Positions 48,801 to 58,762 of a stretch of 64,000 bases of DNA are shown here, in pieces. The translations under genes were made by a program, and so were the position numbers. The notes below the pieces were generated by a model. It saw only the letters and a list, made by a program, of their open reading frames with translations, did no database searches and was not told the DNA's origin. Source of the DNA: Thecamonas trahens ATCC 50062 (taxonomy: Eukaryota > Apusozoa > Apusomonadida > Apusomonadidae); the NCBI RefSeq assembly GCF_000142905.1, contig NW_013657670.1:20065-84064 (forward strand), written 5' to 3'. Numbering within the stretch: the first letter of the stretch is position 1; each line of letters begins with the position of its first letter.

Positions 48801-51110
48801 CACCGAGAAGGTTGACATGTATGCGCTGGGCGTCATCCTCTTTGAGATGTGTGTCACATTTGCCACGGGCATCGAGCGCATCCTCACACTCAATGCACTC
48901 CGGGTCGACGGCACTCTTCCCGAGTCGCTCTTTGCCAACTCGCCCAAGGCCGGCGCGCTAGTCCAGTGGCTAGTCCAGCGCAATCCAAACGACCGGCCGG
49001 CGGCCGAGGAGCTTCTCCGCGGCCACCTACCGATGAACGTGCAGGACACGTACTTTGACAATCTGATGGCGTCGCTGGCGAACCGCGACGAGTCGACGTA
49101 CCAGGCGCGGCTGCTGGAGGTGCTGTTCGGGCAAAGCAACGACGAGTACTTTGACATCATGTACGATGCGGCAGAGATTGAGGCTCCCAACGATGTGTAC
49201 CTCGACGTGCGCAACTATGTCGAGGTGCGGTTGCAATCAGTATTTGCCCGACACGCCAGCACCTCGTTTACCCCGCCGCTTTTGCTGCCCAAGTCGGAGC
49301 TCACACCAGACGCGGCCACGTTTGTACTCGACCGCCAGGGCTCGGTGTGAGCCTACCGTTTGACCTGCTACTGCCGCTGGCGCGGTTTGCGGGACGAACC
49401 GGTGTCGTCTCGCTCCGGCGGCACGCCATCAGCTCGGTCTACCGGCGGTCGCGGACGTTTGTGGAGGCCGACTTGGACATCATCGGGCGGCGCGAGACTG
49501 GTTTTGACCTTGTCATGTCCGAGGTGGAGATTGCGCACACCTGCGCCGAGCTTGTCCTCGCCTTTTCGCCGTACCTTGACGACTACACGCTCTCGATCAA
49601 CCACGGCGGCGTGGTGGAGGCGGTACTCATCGAGGCCGGCGTTCCGCTGAGCTTGCTCTCACGGGCGCAGCTGGTCCTTGCCTCGCTCTCTGGCGAGGCA
49701 GCACCGGCACATCGGCTGATCGAGCTCATGGAGCTGCAGCTGAGCAACTCGGCGGTGAAGCGGCTCAACCGGCGGCTTGCACTTGAGTGTCCGCTGGACG
49801 ATGCGGTCGCGGTGCTCGGGCAGTGGGCATCGGGCTCTCGGGCGATGCGGTCGTCTCAGGCGCGGGCGCGGGTGCAGCGGGCGGTGCAGCGGCTGGCGCA
49901 ATTTGCTAGTCTTGTAGCGAGTTCGCGAACCATAGCAGTTGCGCGGCTGGAGCCAGTCTTTGCGCTGCGGCGGCTGTACAACCCGCACTACTACGCAGGC
50001 GAGCTGAGCATGCAGCTCGGGATATGGCGGCGGGCCGGGTCGAGCAAGCGCGACTCTGTGCTGGCGGTTGGCGGGCGATACGACGCGCTGCTCAGCCGAT
50101 TCCGGCCGCTGCCGACGCTGGGGGCGGAGGCGCGCGAGAGCGGACCACTTGCCGGCGTCGGCCTGTGCGTCGCAGTGGACAAGCTTGTAATGATGATCAA
50201 TCGGGCAGCACTCCACTCGCAGCTGGTACAGGAGGCACGGCTCGGGGCGAGTGTTCAGGTTGTGGTGGCTGCGCTCGGCGAGCGCGATCTGATGGCGGAG
50301 CGACTGCTCCTGCTGGAGCGGCTGTGGGAGGCGGAGCTCCCTGCAGGCATTGCGCCGCAAAACGTGAGTGCAACGCTGAATGATCTGGTGGCGTACTGCG
50401 TGGAGCGTGGATGCTCTTGGCTGGTCATGCTCAAGGACAAGACGCTCCGCGAGACGCGGTCGGCCAAGGTGAGGGCGATCTGGACACGGTCGGAGATCGA
50501 GCTTGAGTTGAGCGAGGTCGTGTCGTACATCTGCCGGCATCGCGAGACGACGGCGCACGAGGTTGCGCACCATGGACTTGTGGGCGGTGGGGGAGCAGCA
50601 GCGTCGACGTCGACCAATGCCGTTGACGTTCGGCTTGTCACCACCTCGCCAAACCGGCGAATCCGGCGGGCGATCTCCGAGGCCGCGCTGCGGCGGGTTG
50701 AGGGCTTTGTCGAGGGCATTGGCGGCCTCGACGTTCCGCTCGTGGTAATTGCCATCGACAAGGTGCCTGCCGCCGTCGTCTTTGACTGCGTGGCGCAAAT
50801 CCGCTGGGAGAACTTTGATGATGCCGCGCTGGAGCTTACATGGGTCCAGCGCCACGGGCGGCACAAGGTTCTCCTCGCCCAGCTAGCTGCTGTCCTTGCA
50901 TCCGCCTTCGCTGACGGCTATGCGCCCGGGCACTCTGGCCCCGAAGAGCGGCATGGATGCCTCGGCTTTTTTGCCCATGCCGAGGATGTGTTTTTGCCGT
51001 GTAGAGCAGATAAACGATGGGAATGGTGGGTGGTTGTGCCGATGATGATCACGGCCAAGGTCTCGGTCTTGATGGGCTGTGTCTGTCACACACCGCCTCG
51101 GCTGCCGTGA
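45862..51110 (+). CDS. GCN2-type eIF2-alpha kinase, one frameshift
   Basis: Start ATG at 45862. An N-terminal RWD domain (LEASALQSIFPAEFSY...SSYPFELPYLKIEPEIGL) is followed by a charged coiled coil. Kinase 1 (GVGTFAQVYKALNTVTGT, HRDIKGANVLL, DFGCSTR, GTPAWMAPEM) looks fully active and MAP3K-like, not the usual degenerate GCN2 pseudokinase. Kinase 2 has GSGGFGQVWKVRNNLDARLY, AVKKV and a large acidic insert between lobes. It then has IQMEFCPNQTLRSLI, HRDLKPSNVFLD, DFGLATR and GTPFYTAPEL: eIF2-alpha kinase marks. A HisRS-like domain (SLPFDLLLPLARFAGRTG, AVGGRYDALL) and a C-terminal domain complete GCN2. Frames change at 49345-49350 (GGTGTGAG); one added G gives QGSVVSLPFDLL and 1,749 residues. 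Senses uncharged tRNA and represses translation. Confidence 0.92.
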
Positions 51111-51160
51111 CCGTGGCTGTAGTTTGTCACCCCCCCCACATCTGACTCTCCATCCCAACC

Positions 51161-52944
51161 ATGGCGTTGCGATGGGTTGCCCTCCCCGCCACCATCCTCT
51201 ATCTACTTGCAGTCATCTCCCTTGTCCGTACGTCCATGCCCTTCTCCTCGCCTCCGCCACAACCGAGTCACCTTGGCTCTGCAGCCGGACCCTGACCCTG
51301 TTGCCCATGGGCACAGTCACAGCCACGCGGCCACAGCCACGCAGCCACAGCCACAGCCACAGCCACATACTTCTAGCACTCACACATGCACACACATGCA
51401 AATACATATTCGTACAATGTTGGCGGTGGGGGTCGTCGGTGGGTGGGCTGGCGTTGGGGCGGTGGTGTTGGCGTGCCACACGAATGGTTGCCGCCTGGTG
51501 GCGTGTTGGCTGGGGGCTGGTGGTCGTTTACTGGCTGTGGTTGCGCTCTGGTCATGGTTGCACATCGTGGCCACGCCGGCTGTGATCGCACTGGTCATTG
51601 ATCACACGTGGCCTTCATCGCACCCGCGATCGCACTGGTCATTGATCACACGTGGCCTTCATCGCACCTGCGATCGCACTGGTCATTGATCACACGTGGC
51701 CTTCATCACACCCGCGATCGCACTGGTCATTGATCACACGTGGCCTTCATCGCACCTGCGATCGCACTGGTCATTGATCACACGTGGCCTTCATCGCACC
51801 TGCGATCGCACTGGTCATTGATCACACGTGGCCTTCATCGCACCCGCGATCGCACTGGTCATTGATCACACGTGGCCTTCATCGCACCTGCGATCGCACT
51901 GGTCATTGATCACACGTGGCCTTCATCACACCCGCGATCGCACTGGTCATTGATCACACGTGGCCTTCATCGCACCCGCGATCGCACTGGTCATTGATCA
52001 CACGTGGCCTTCATCACACCCGCGATCGCACTGGTCATTGATCACACGTGGCCTTCATCGCACCCGCGATCGCACTGGTCATTGATCACACGTGGCCTTC
52101 ATCGCACCCGCGATCGCACTGGTCATTGATCACACGTGGCCTTCATCACACCCGCGATCGCACTGGTCATTGATCACACGTGGCCTTCATCGCACCCGCG
52201 ATCGCACTGGTCATTGATCACACGTGGCCTTCATCGCACCCGCGATCGCACTGGTCATTGATCACACGTGGCCTTCATCGCACCCGCGATCGCACTGGTC
52301 ATTGATCACACGTGGCCTTCATCGCACCTGCGATCGCACTGGTCATTGATCACACGTGGCCTTCATTGCACCCTGGCCGGAATCGCACACGCATCACCCA
52401 CCACGATGATGGGGATTGTCGGGTCATAGTGGGCCTGTTCACGCCAGAATGGTACGTCCACGAGTCGGATACCGTCCTCGGCAGGATCAGGTACAAGTGG
52501 GGCCTGTTCGAGTTCTGTGGAACCGGCAATTCGCAGACCACGTGCAAGGGCTACAAAGAGCTCGGGGAGGATGCATCGAACACCAAGGAGCAGAAGGATG
52601 CGTGGCAAAAGTTGTACAACGGCGGCATCATCTGCGCACTCTGCGTCATCCTCGCCCTGGTGGAAATGCTCATCTCGCTCGTCTGCGCAGCCTTTGAGTT
52701 CTTCACCCGCTCGCAGAACAAGGCCTCGTCGTGTGCCTCGCGCTCGGGCTTTACAGCCCTCATCTTCCAACTCCTCGGCCCGCTCTTCTGGTACTTTTTC
52801 TCCATCAAGGGCAACGAGCAGCCCGGAGTCCTCCCCTCGGACTCGTTCTCGGGCGTCGGCCTCGGCTGGTGGTCAGTCATTGTCGGCATCATCTTTAACC
52901 TCATCGCCGGCTTCCTCCTCGAGCTTGTCGACAACGGCAAGTAG
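51161..52944 (+). CDS. Claudin/SUR7-like tetraspan membrane protein (2 exons, minisatellite intron)
   Basis: Exon 1 (51161-51227) encodes MALRWVALPATILYLLAVIS-LV plus one base: the first membrane helix. The 1,202-nt intron (51228-52429) begins GTACGT and ends CATAG. Exon 2 (52430-52944) continues L-GLFTPEWYVHESDTVLGRI. The joined frame is exact and gives 193 residues. It has four helices: LYLLAVISLV; GGIICALCVILALVEMLISL; GFTALIFQLLGPLFWYFF; WWSVIVGIIFNLIAGFLLEL. The first loop has a W-GLFEFC...C arrangement (YKWGLFEFCGTG then TCKGY) like the W-GLW-C-C signature of claudin/PMP22/SUR7 proteins. Family-level role: membrane organisation; the exact member cannot be assigned. The GCN2 stop lies 50 bp upstream. 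Confidence 0.82.
51587..52374. repeat. 44-bp minisatellite, 18 copies, inside an intron
   Basis: Head-to-tail units of 44 bp; ATCACACGTGG recurs exactly every 44 bases from 51601 to 52349 (18 copies). A degenerate copy precedes it at ~51543-51586. Each unit carries three palindromes: GCGATCGC, TGATCA and CACGTG. Units vary mainly at two sites (ATCGCACC or ATCACACC; CCCG or CCTG). The array lies wholly inside the 51228-52429 intron. There are no unique spacers. Confidence 0.97.
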
Positions 52945-53187
52945 CAGCAGTCCATCATCCACGCCACACATACCTCCCTCCGCCTTGCTCAACACCCTTG
53001 AACACACATTTATGCACCCACATCGCCTTGCTTCCATTCATTTTCCATTGCGAGTCCGTCGGTCATCATCAGCGAGTGTGTCACGTGCGGACAGGCAGTT
53101 CGGTGACAGTAGCCGTTCACCGACACGGTGCGCCAGCACGGGCACAAGGGACACGGGCACGACCTCACTCTGGACGAGCGAGTGAGG

Positions 53188-53538
53188 ATGAGTGTCGGAA
53201 TCATTGCTACCGAGAACGAGATTACTTTTGTAATGAGCATCTTTGCTGTGGCTGGCCTCGTGGTCTTTGTCATCCTCCTCGCCGCCCGCAAGTACGCTCG
53301 TCGTGGCGCGGGCTACCTGGACGAGGATGCTGTCGTGACTCGAATGGACAGAGTGGCCGAGAGGGAGCTTCGGGAGGACTTTACTGCTTTGGATCAAGCT
53401 CCGCCGCCGCCGCTCCGTCGCCCGCATGGCGACTACGTCATCTCGTCCGACGAGATGGGCCCGCCCAGATCGTCCAGCTACGAGTCGTACTACTCGTACG
53501 AGGAGGTGGCCAAGCTCGGCCCGGACAAGGGCAAGTGA
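53188..53538 (+). CDS. Small single-pass membrane protein, unknown
   Basis: 116 residues from the ATG at 53188 (MSVGIIATENEITFVMSIFA). One hydrophobic helix (FVMSIFAVAGLVVFVILLAA) near the N-terminus is followed by a basic stop-transfer (RKYARRGAGY). The tail is acidic, Pro- and Tyr-rich (DYVISSDEMG, YESYYSYEEVAKL), which may hold sorting or phosphorylation motifs. The frame is open a little upstream only from a non-ATG codon; a missed 5' exon is possible. No family is recognised. Confidence 0.55.
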   Translation: MSVGIIATENEITFVMSIFAVAGLVVFVILLAARKYARRGAGYLDEDAVVTRMDRVAERELREDFTALDQAPPPPLRRPHGDYVISSDEMGPPRSSSYESYYSYEEVAKLGPDKGK

Positions 53539-53602
53539 TGACCGTGGCCTGCGCTGACCAGTGCTCCACCGCACGCCATGCTGTGCACATACGCAACTGT
53601 TT

Positions 53603-55440
53603 TTATGCCGTTCCCCGAATCGACGCCGCCACAGCGACAGCATCGAGCGCGGACTCGCCGAGCGCGTCGAGCGCCGCCACACACCCGTCACGGGCGTCCG
53701 AAGACGAGAATGCTTCCGGCGGAGGGGAGACTGCAGCGAGCGAGCCGAGCGCCGCGACAGCCTCGGTATGGAGCACCGCATGCTCAGACTCGAGGAGGAC
53801 CGTGAACGGCGCAAGCGAGGGCAGCGCCGCGCCGGTCGCCATAGACGACTCGGGCGTTGCCGCCAGCGCTGCCAGCGCACGCGCAGACTCCATCTTGACG
53901 TTGACCGCTTCGACTGCTGCAAGTTCGGCCAATCGCGCCACAAATCCAGGCACGGTGGCGAGGTAGAGTGCAGCCTCGGCTGCGCCCGACGCGTCCTCGG
54001 CGCCCTCGGGCGTCTCCAGCTCGGCCGCCGCCGGCCGCTTCACCAAATGCCGCGCAATTGCCGCCGCGTTAAACTGCATCGGCTGGTGTGGCGAGGCCAG
54101 GATCGGAAGCAGCTCGTCGAGTACGCCTGACGTCCGCAGCACGGCGCGGACTGGGCGCGCAATGGCGAGGTTACGCAGCGAGCCAAGAATCGCGTGCTGT
54201 AGCGGGAGCTCGTCATCGTCGTCGGCCACCAGCCGAAGATTGAACACCGCAGCCTCACAAAATCCGGCCTTCATCAGCGCCACGCACTGCTCTTCGCTCC
54301 GCGCCAAATTACCCATCAGTAGCATGAGCGGCTTGCGCGTCGCCATCGCTGCCCCGCCCGCGCTTGGTGCCACCGACGCCAGCGCGCAGAACCGCGCCAC
54401 CGCGCCGCGATCCACAAGCTCGTTGGCCAGCTCGTTGACCAGCGCGAGGTGCGAGAGGATGAGCGTCGCCGCTGCAGCCTCGTCTTCTTCGTCCTCATCT
54501 ACACAGCTCGCTGCCTTCATAACCACGTCGAGCAGCTTTTCGCCGGCCCGAGGCGCCGGCAGTTCCGCCGCCGCCACCGCCACCGCCACCTCGGCCTGGT
54601 CAGTCACCGTCGCCAGCGACTCGAGCACAAGTGAGGCGTCGGCTTCCGAGCCAGCAAGGAGCGCACAAAGAACGTCAACGACATGGTACTCGCCAAAGAT
54701 CGTCTTCCACGTGGCGTCAAACCAAGTCGACTGGAACGCCCGCAGCGACATGGTGACCAGGCCGTACGACCGCGCCGGGTGAGGCCGGCAAAGACAAAGT
54801 CGTGCAGAAGCGTGCCCGCCGCGAGGATCTCGTCTACAAACGTGTTTGAGTCGGACGCAATGTAGTTGCCCACACCGCCCATCGTGACCATGCCCAGCCG
54901 CGAGTCGAGGCCCGGCGACGCGGAATCGTCGAGGATCCAAGTCAGGAGCCGGACAGCAACCGGGCCGAGCCCAGCAGCGTGGAGCGCCTCGCGGTTCTTA
55001 TCACAGTAGAACGCCATGTTCCCCACGCTCCGCAGGCACTGCACCAGCGCCTTGGCCACTTTCTCCTCGCTGTCCACCCGCGACTCGCTCGCCTCGGCCG
55101 TCGCCAGCACGGCATCAAGAGCTTCGACCACAGCCTCGGCTGCCTGTCCGCCGAGGATCTCGCGGAAGCGCTTGCCCTTTGCCAGCTCTGCAATACCGAG
55201 AGCAGCGGCAGCAATGAGATCAAAGTCAGCACTCTCTTTGCCAGCCCTCGCATGGCCTCCCAGCACTACCGGCACCTCGCCCGAAATGTACTCCATGCGG
55301 ACCTTCTCCTCGGCCTCATCGCTTGGCGCCGCATCGATGACAGCCATCATCTCCGCCACGGCCTCGGCGACCTCGCCACCGCTCACAGCCTCGCTCAGCT
55401 TGGACGCCGTCTTGCTCACATGTGCAGGCACATTCGACAT
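53603..55440 (-). CDS. RAP1GDS1/SmgGDS-like armadillo protein, one frameshift
   Basis: Start ATG at 55440 (MSNVPAHVSKTASKLSEAVS). The N-terminal 230 residues are helical repeats (AEMMAVIDAAPSDEAEEKVR, LRSVGNMAFYCDKNREALHA) and end in ILAAGTLLHDFVFAGL. The next frame continues SYGLVTMSLRAFQSTWFDAT and armadillo-type repeats up to AASIRGTA. The frame change lies at about 54,776-54,785, beside a CCC run; adding one C gives 612 residues in one frame. Repeats such as MLLMGNLARSEEQCVALMKA and LGSLRNLAIARPVRAVLRTS have the armadillo N-x-A/L pattern, and the length matches SmgGDS (RAP1GDS1), a chaperone/GEF for prenylated Rho/Ras GTPases. Assignment is by overall repeat pattern and length; other ARM proteins are possible. 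Confidence 0.75.
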
Positions 55441-55695
55441 GTTCCGTCTCTTGCTCTCTGTCTGTTGTCGTGTGTCTATGCTTCTCCTGCGCCGTTCCCC
55501 TCGCCTCTCCTGCTCGGCTGGTCTCGAGTCACATCGCCGTTTTGACACGAGCCACCGCTCTTGGCTTTGCCCCGTTTGGGCGAAGGCGAAGGCGAGGCGA
55601 GAACGTCGCAGAAGGAAAAGAAGAAAGTGTGCAGGCTCGCGCTATGCTTGCATTTTACTGTGGCCGCTGCCAGCGGTTTGAGCTTGACGCGCTGC

Positions 55696-56997
55696 TTAAC
55701 GCCGCTTGCGGTTAGAGGACGAGGAGCGGGCAAATGAGATCGACCAGCCGTAGTGCTGGATGAGAAAGTCGCGGAGGACGTCGAGAGCGACGGCGGCCGA
55801 GCCGTGGTCCATGAACCGCGCAAAGGCGATCGAGCGGTCGGCGAGGTACGAGACCGAGAGGAAGCCCTCGTAGCGCGAGAAGATTCCCTCAAGATCATAC
55901 TGAGTCGTGCCTGGAGTGATCGAGCCCACAAAGAGCGTGTCGACGCCGCCAGAGCCACTCCCGCCGCCGCCCATGCCACCGCCGGGCGCGCCGCCCGGAG
56001 GCGGCGAGCCGCCGTAGCCCGAGCCATAGCCACCGCCCGCGCTTGCGGCCTGGTACCCGCCGGGCGGCGGCCCGCCGTAAACCGCCGGCGCGCCGCCGTA
56101 CATGCCCATCGGTGGGTAGCCGGGCGCTTGCTGTGCCACGTACGGGTCTGCAGCGTACATGCTCTGCGGCGGGAGCTCCTGCAGTTGCGGCGGTGGCAAC
56201 GCCGGGCCGGGACCCTGCTGGTAGAACCCGCGCATCGACGACGCATACGACGCTGACGAATCGTTGCGGCGGTAGCGCTTCGACGGCCGCGCCGAGCTCG
56301 ACTCGGGCGACGTCGACGAGTCGTGATAGTCGCGCTTACGCATGGTCATGTTGTTCTTAGCCATTTCCACCGTCATCGACACTGACCGCCGCTTGTCGAC
56401 CATGTGCCCGTTGCACCGAGCCACTGCCGCCGTCGCGTGCTCCACCGTGTCAAAGAGCACAAACGCAATGCTGTGCGTTCCTTTCTTGTCCATCCGGATC
56501 GTCGCGTCTTCAAAGCCTTCCACAAACGCAAACATGTTGTCCAGCTCGCGCTGGGTAAAGTCAGCCGGCAGGCCGTACACAAAAATGGTCCTCACCGGCC
56601 CGCGCCCATCGTCATCGTCATCTTCTCCTTCACCTTCGCCTGCACCGACACTCGCGCCGACATCCTCGCTCTCGCCCTCGCCCTCACCCTCGCCCTCGCC
56701 ATCATCATCCGGATCTTGCGCACGCAGCCGCGGCTCGATCGACGGCTCGTCTTCGTCCTCGCGCTCGTCCTCGCGCTCGTCCTCGTCGCCCTTGACGACA
56801 TCAGCCTCGTTCTCAGCACCAGCTCCAGCCAAGGCATCGTCTCCTGAGGCGGCCTCAGCGGCGGCCCTAGGACCAGCCTCGGCACCAGCCTCGGCTGCCT
56901 CCACTTCGACTCCAGCCTCCACCTCGACTCCAGCCTCCACCTCGGTCCCAGTCTCCTCGACACCCGCAGCCTGCTTCATGGTCTTCCGCTTGACCAT
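55696..56997 (-). CDS. Two-RRM RNA-binding protein (RBPMS/couch potato-like)
   Basis: 433 residues from the ATG at 56997 (MVKRKTMKQAAGVEETGTEV). The first ~140 residues are strongly acidic, with GE/DE repeats. RRM1 has RNP-like strands RTIFVYGLPADFTQRELDNM and SIAFVLFDTVEHATAAVARC. A basic Ser-rich stretch follows, then a Gly/Pro/Tyr low-complexity region. RRM2 reads TLFVGSITPGTTQYDLEGIF and SIAFARFMDHGSAAVALDVL. The pair of RRMs around a PGY/GGY linker resembles RBPMS/couch potato or yeast Whi3-type proteins. It ends SFARSSSSNRKRR. The low-complexity linker suggests condensate formation. The RNA target is unknown. Confidence 0.8.
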   Translation of the reverse strand: MVKRKTMKQAAGVEETGTEVEAGVEVEAGVEVEAAEAGAEAGPRAAAEAASGDDALAGAGAENEADVVKGDEDEREDEREDEDEPSIEPRLRAQDPDDDGEGEGEGEGESEDVGASVGAGEGEGEDDDDDGRGPVRTIFVYGLPADFTQRELDNMFAFVEGFEDATIRMDKKGTHSIAFVLFDTVEHATAAVARCNGHMVDKRRSVSMTVEMAKNNMTMRKRDYHDSSTSPESSSARPSKRYRRNDSSASYASSMRGFYQQGPGPALPPPQLQELPPQSMYAADPYVAQQAPGYPPMGMYGGAPAVYGGPPPGGYQAASAGGGYGSGYGGSPPPGGAPGGGMGGGGSGSGGVDTLFVGSITPGTTQYDLEGIFSRYEGFLSVSYLADRSIAFARFMDHGSAAVALDVLRDFLIQHYGWSISFARSSSSNRKRR

Positions 56998-57094
56998 GTT
57001 CTCCAGTGATACCTGCTTGTCTGTCCGTAGCTCTGTCTGTCGGTCTGTCTGCTCGGCTGTCTGCCCAACAACCAAGTGAGTGACCACCGCTCCA

Positions 57095-57106
57095 CCCCCC
57101 CCCCCC
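57095..57106. repeat. Poly-C tract (C12) with extended pyrimidine stretch
   Basis: C12 followed by ~60 bp of C/T-rich sequence in the divergent promoter between the RRM gene and SPT2. C lies on the SPT2 coding strand. The rest of the spacer holds a short GATCAC repeat at ~57297-57325. Confidence 0.85.
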
Positions 57107-57383
57107 TTCCCCTCCCTCCTTCCCTCCCTTCCACCCCCTCCACATCCTCCTTCCCTCATACTTACCCTTTCACACGCCAACCTATATCTTGTCCCGGCCA
57201 CAGCCGCGCCGAGTGTACCACGCTCTCCCTACTCTCACCGTCCTCGCCGCCCGCCGCTCTCGCTCACGAAAAAGGTCGTAAGCCTCGGTTACCGCCGATC
57301 ACGATCACGATCACGATCACGATCGCAAACACGACCCCCTTCTCCACCCTCTCCACCCTCTGCACCCCCACCTCACGCCCGTC

Positions 57384-58487
57384 ATGGAGCAAGCTGCGCT
57401 TGTTCTCGAGGCCGAGCGCAAGAAGAAGGCGCGGCTTCAGGCGCGGGCCATGCTCAAGCGCGAGGGTGCGGTCAAGGCTGCTCAGAAAGCGCGGGCCGAG
57501 GCCGCGGCGCGGCGGAGGGTGGCCGTGGCCGTGGCCAAGGCCAAGGCGGAGACAGAGGCGATGGAAGCCAAGGCGGCGGTGGCGGCGGTGGCGGCCAAGA
57601 AGGCAGCCAAGGGCGAACGATACTGGCGGCAGCGGGCTACTCGTGAGGCCCGCGAGGAGAAGATGGCCAAGGCCCGTGCCGCCCGGACCGCCACCCGCAA
57701 GGCCATGGAGGCCAAGACCGGCCGCAAGGTCTCGCAGCTTGTTGCTGGCAACGAGTGGGCCCACACCAAGGAGCGCCGGTTTACTGAGACCCGCACCATT
57801 GACGTGGCCGAGATCGACCGCCTTGCGGAGCAAGAGGCGGCTGACCGCAAGCGAAGGGCCGCCCTCGCCAAGGAGGGCGCTCGCAAGCGCGCCGCTGCTC
57901 AGCGCGCCGCTCTCCACCAACTGAAGAAGGCCCGCAATCCAGGGCCAGACTCGCAGCCGCAGCGCCAACCACCATCAGGCGGTCTGCGTAAGGCCAATTC
58001 CAAGTCCAAGCCGAAGCCCAGCCCCAGACCAAAGCCCAAGTTTCCGCCTGGCGCCGGTCTCCGCACCGAGGCATCAGTCCCTAGCCGCAAGCGGAAGCGT
58101 GAGCAGGCCGCGCCACCAAGCAACGTCTTGAATGGGCTCTCCATCTCGTCGTCAGACTCGGAGCCCGACCACCCTCCTGCCCGCGCGGTCCGCACTGAGC
58201 GGTCGCGCTCGCAGTTTACCGATCTCATCACCTCGATCTTCCACCGCCCCGGCAAGCAAGAGTACGCCCGCCAGCAGATGCGCGAGATGGGCCTCGACGC
58301 CGGCTCCGACTCGGACTCGGACATGGATGTTGGCTCATTTGATGCCATTGAGGCCATGGAGCGCCAGACCGCCCGCATCGGCCGTCGCGAAGACGCCCGC
58401 GAGCTCAAGCGCATCCGCGCCGCTGAAGCCGCCGAGCGCCGAGCTCGCGCCGCTCCCGCTAGCCCTCGCAAGCGTTGCAAACGTTGA
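57384..58487 (+). CDS. SPT2-family chromatin protein
   Basis: 367 residues from the ATG at 57384 (MEQAALVLEAERKKKARLQA). The N-terminal ~180 residues are an Ala/Lys/Arg-rich helix, likely a long coil. The middle is Pro/Lys-rich. The C-terminal block matches the SPT2 domain: FTDLITSIFHRPGKQEYARQ, then SDSDSDMDVGSFDAIEAMER and QTARIGRREDARELKRIRAA. SPT2 is a histone H3-H4 chaperone acting in transcription elongation and rDNA transcription. The gene ends TGA. The final 105 coding bases are repeated after the stop in a 123-bp tandem duplication. Confidence 0.82.
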   Translation: MEQAALVLEAERKKKARLQARAMLKREGAVKAAQKARAEAAARRRVAVAVAKAKAETEAMEAKAAVAAVAAKKAAKGERYWRQRATREAREEKMAKARAARTATRKAMEAKTGRKVSQLVAGNEWAHTKERRFTETRTIDVAEIDRLAEQEAADRKRRAALAKEGARKRAAAQRAALHQLKKARNPGPDSQPQRQPPSGGLRKANSKSKPKPSPRPKPKFPPGAGLRTEASVPSRKRKREQAAPPSNVLNGLSISSSDSEPDHPPARAVRTERSRSQFTDLITSIFHRPGKQEYARQQMREMGLDAGSDSDSDMDVGSFDAIEAMERQTARIGRREDARELKRIRAAEAAERRARAAPASPRKRCKR

Positions 58488-58613
58488 TCCTTATCCCGCT
58501 TCGGCCGTCGCAAAGACGCCCGCGAGCTCAAGCGCATCCGCGCTGCTGAAGCCGCCGAGCGCCGAGCTCGCGCCGCTCCCGCTAGCCCTCGCAAGCATTG
58601 CAAACGTTAACGC
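58381..58613. repeat. 123-bp tandem duplication of the SPT2 3' end
   Basis: The segment starting GCCGTCGC at 58381 recurs at 58504 (offset 123 bp), nearly identical over ~107 bp to CAAACGTT. The second copy lies after the TGA in the same phase and ends TAA. Few differences, so a recent duplication. Confidence 0.9.
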
Positions 58614-58682
58614 CACACCGAGCCGCTGCTGCCGCCTCTTGCCGACTCTCCCCCATCATCTCCCATCCATCACCTCAGTCCA

Positions 58683-58701
58683 CCCCCCCCCCCCCCCCCC
58701 C
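58683..58701. repeat. Poly-C tract (C19) upstream of DBP10
   Basis: Nineteen C residues, then ACCCCCCCC, on the coding strand, 61 bp before the DBP10 ATG. Confidence 0.9.
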
Positions 58702-58762
58702 ACCCCCCCCGCCGCGCTCGCTCAACCACCTCACCTCACCTCACCCAACCAAGAACAAAGCG

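Noticed and set aside
49659-50864. 401-aa minus-strand ORF in the GCN2 HisRS region
   Set aside because: Antisense of a conserved HisRS-like domain; no motifs of its own.
51587-52374. CRISPR-like array of 44-bp repeats
   Set aside because: Units are directly adjacent with no spacers, inside a eukaryotic intron.
58485-58487. SPT2 TGA as a second selenocysteine codon
   Set aside because: The reading continues only because of a tandem duplication; there is no Cys-containing homologous position and no SECIS pattern noticed downstream.
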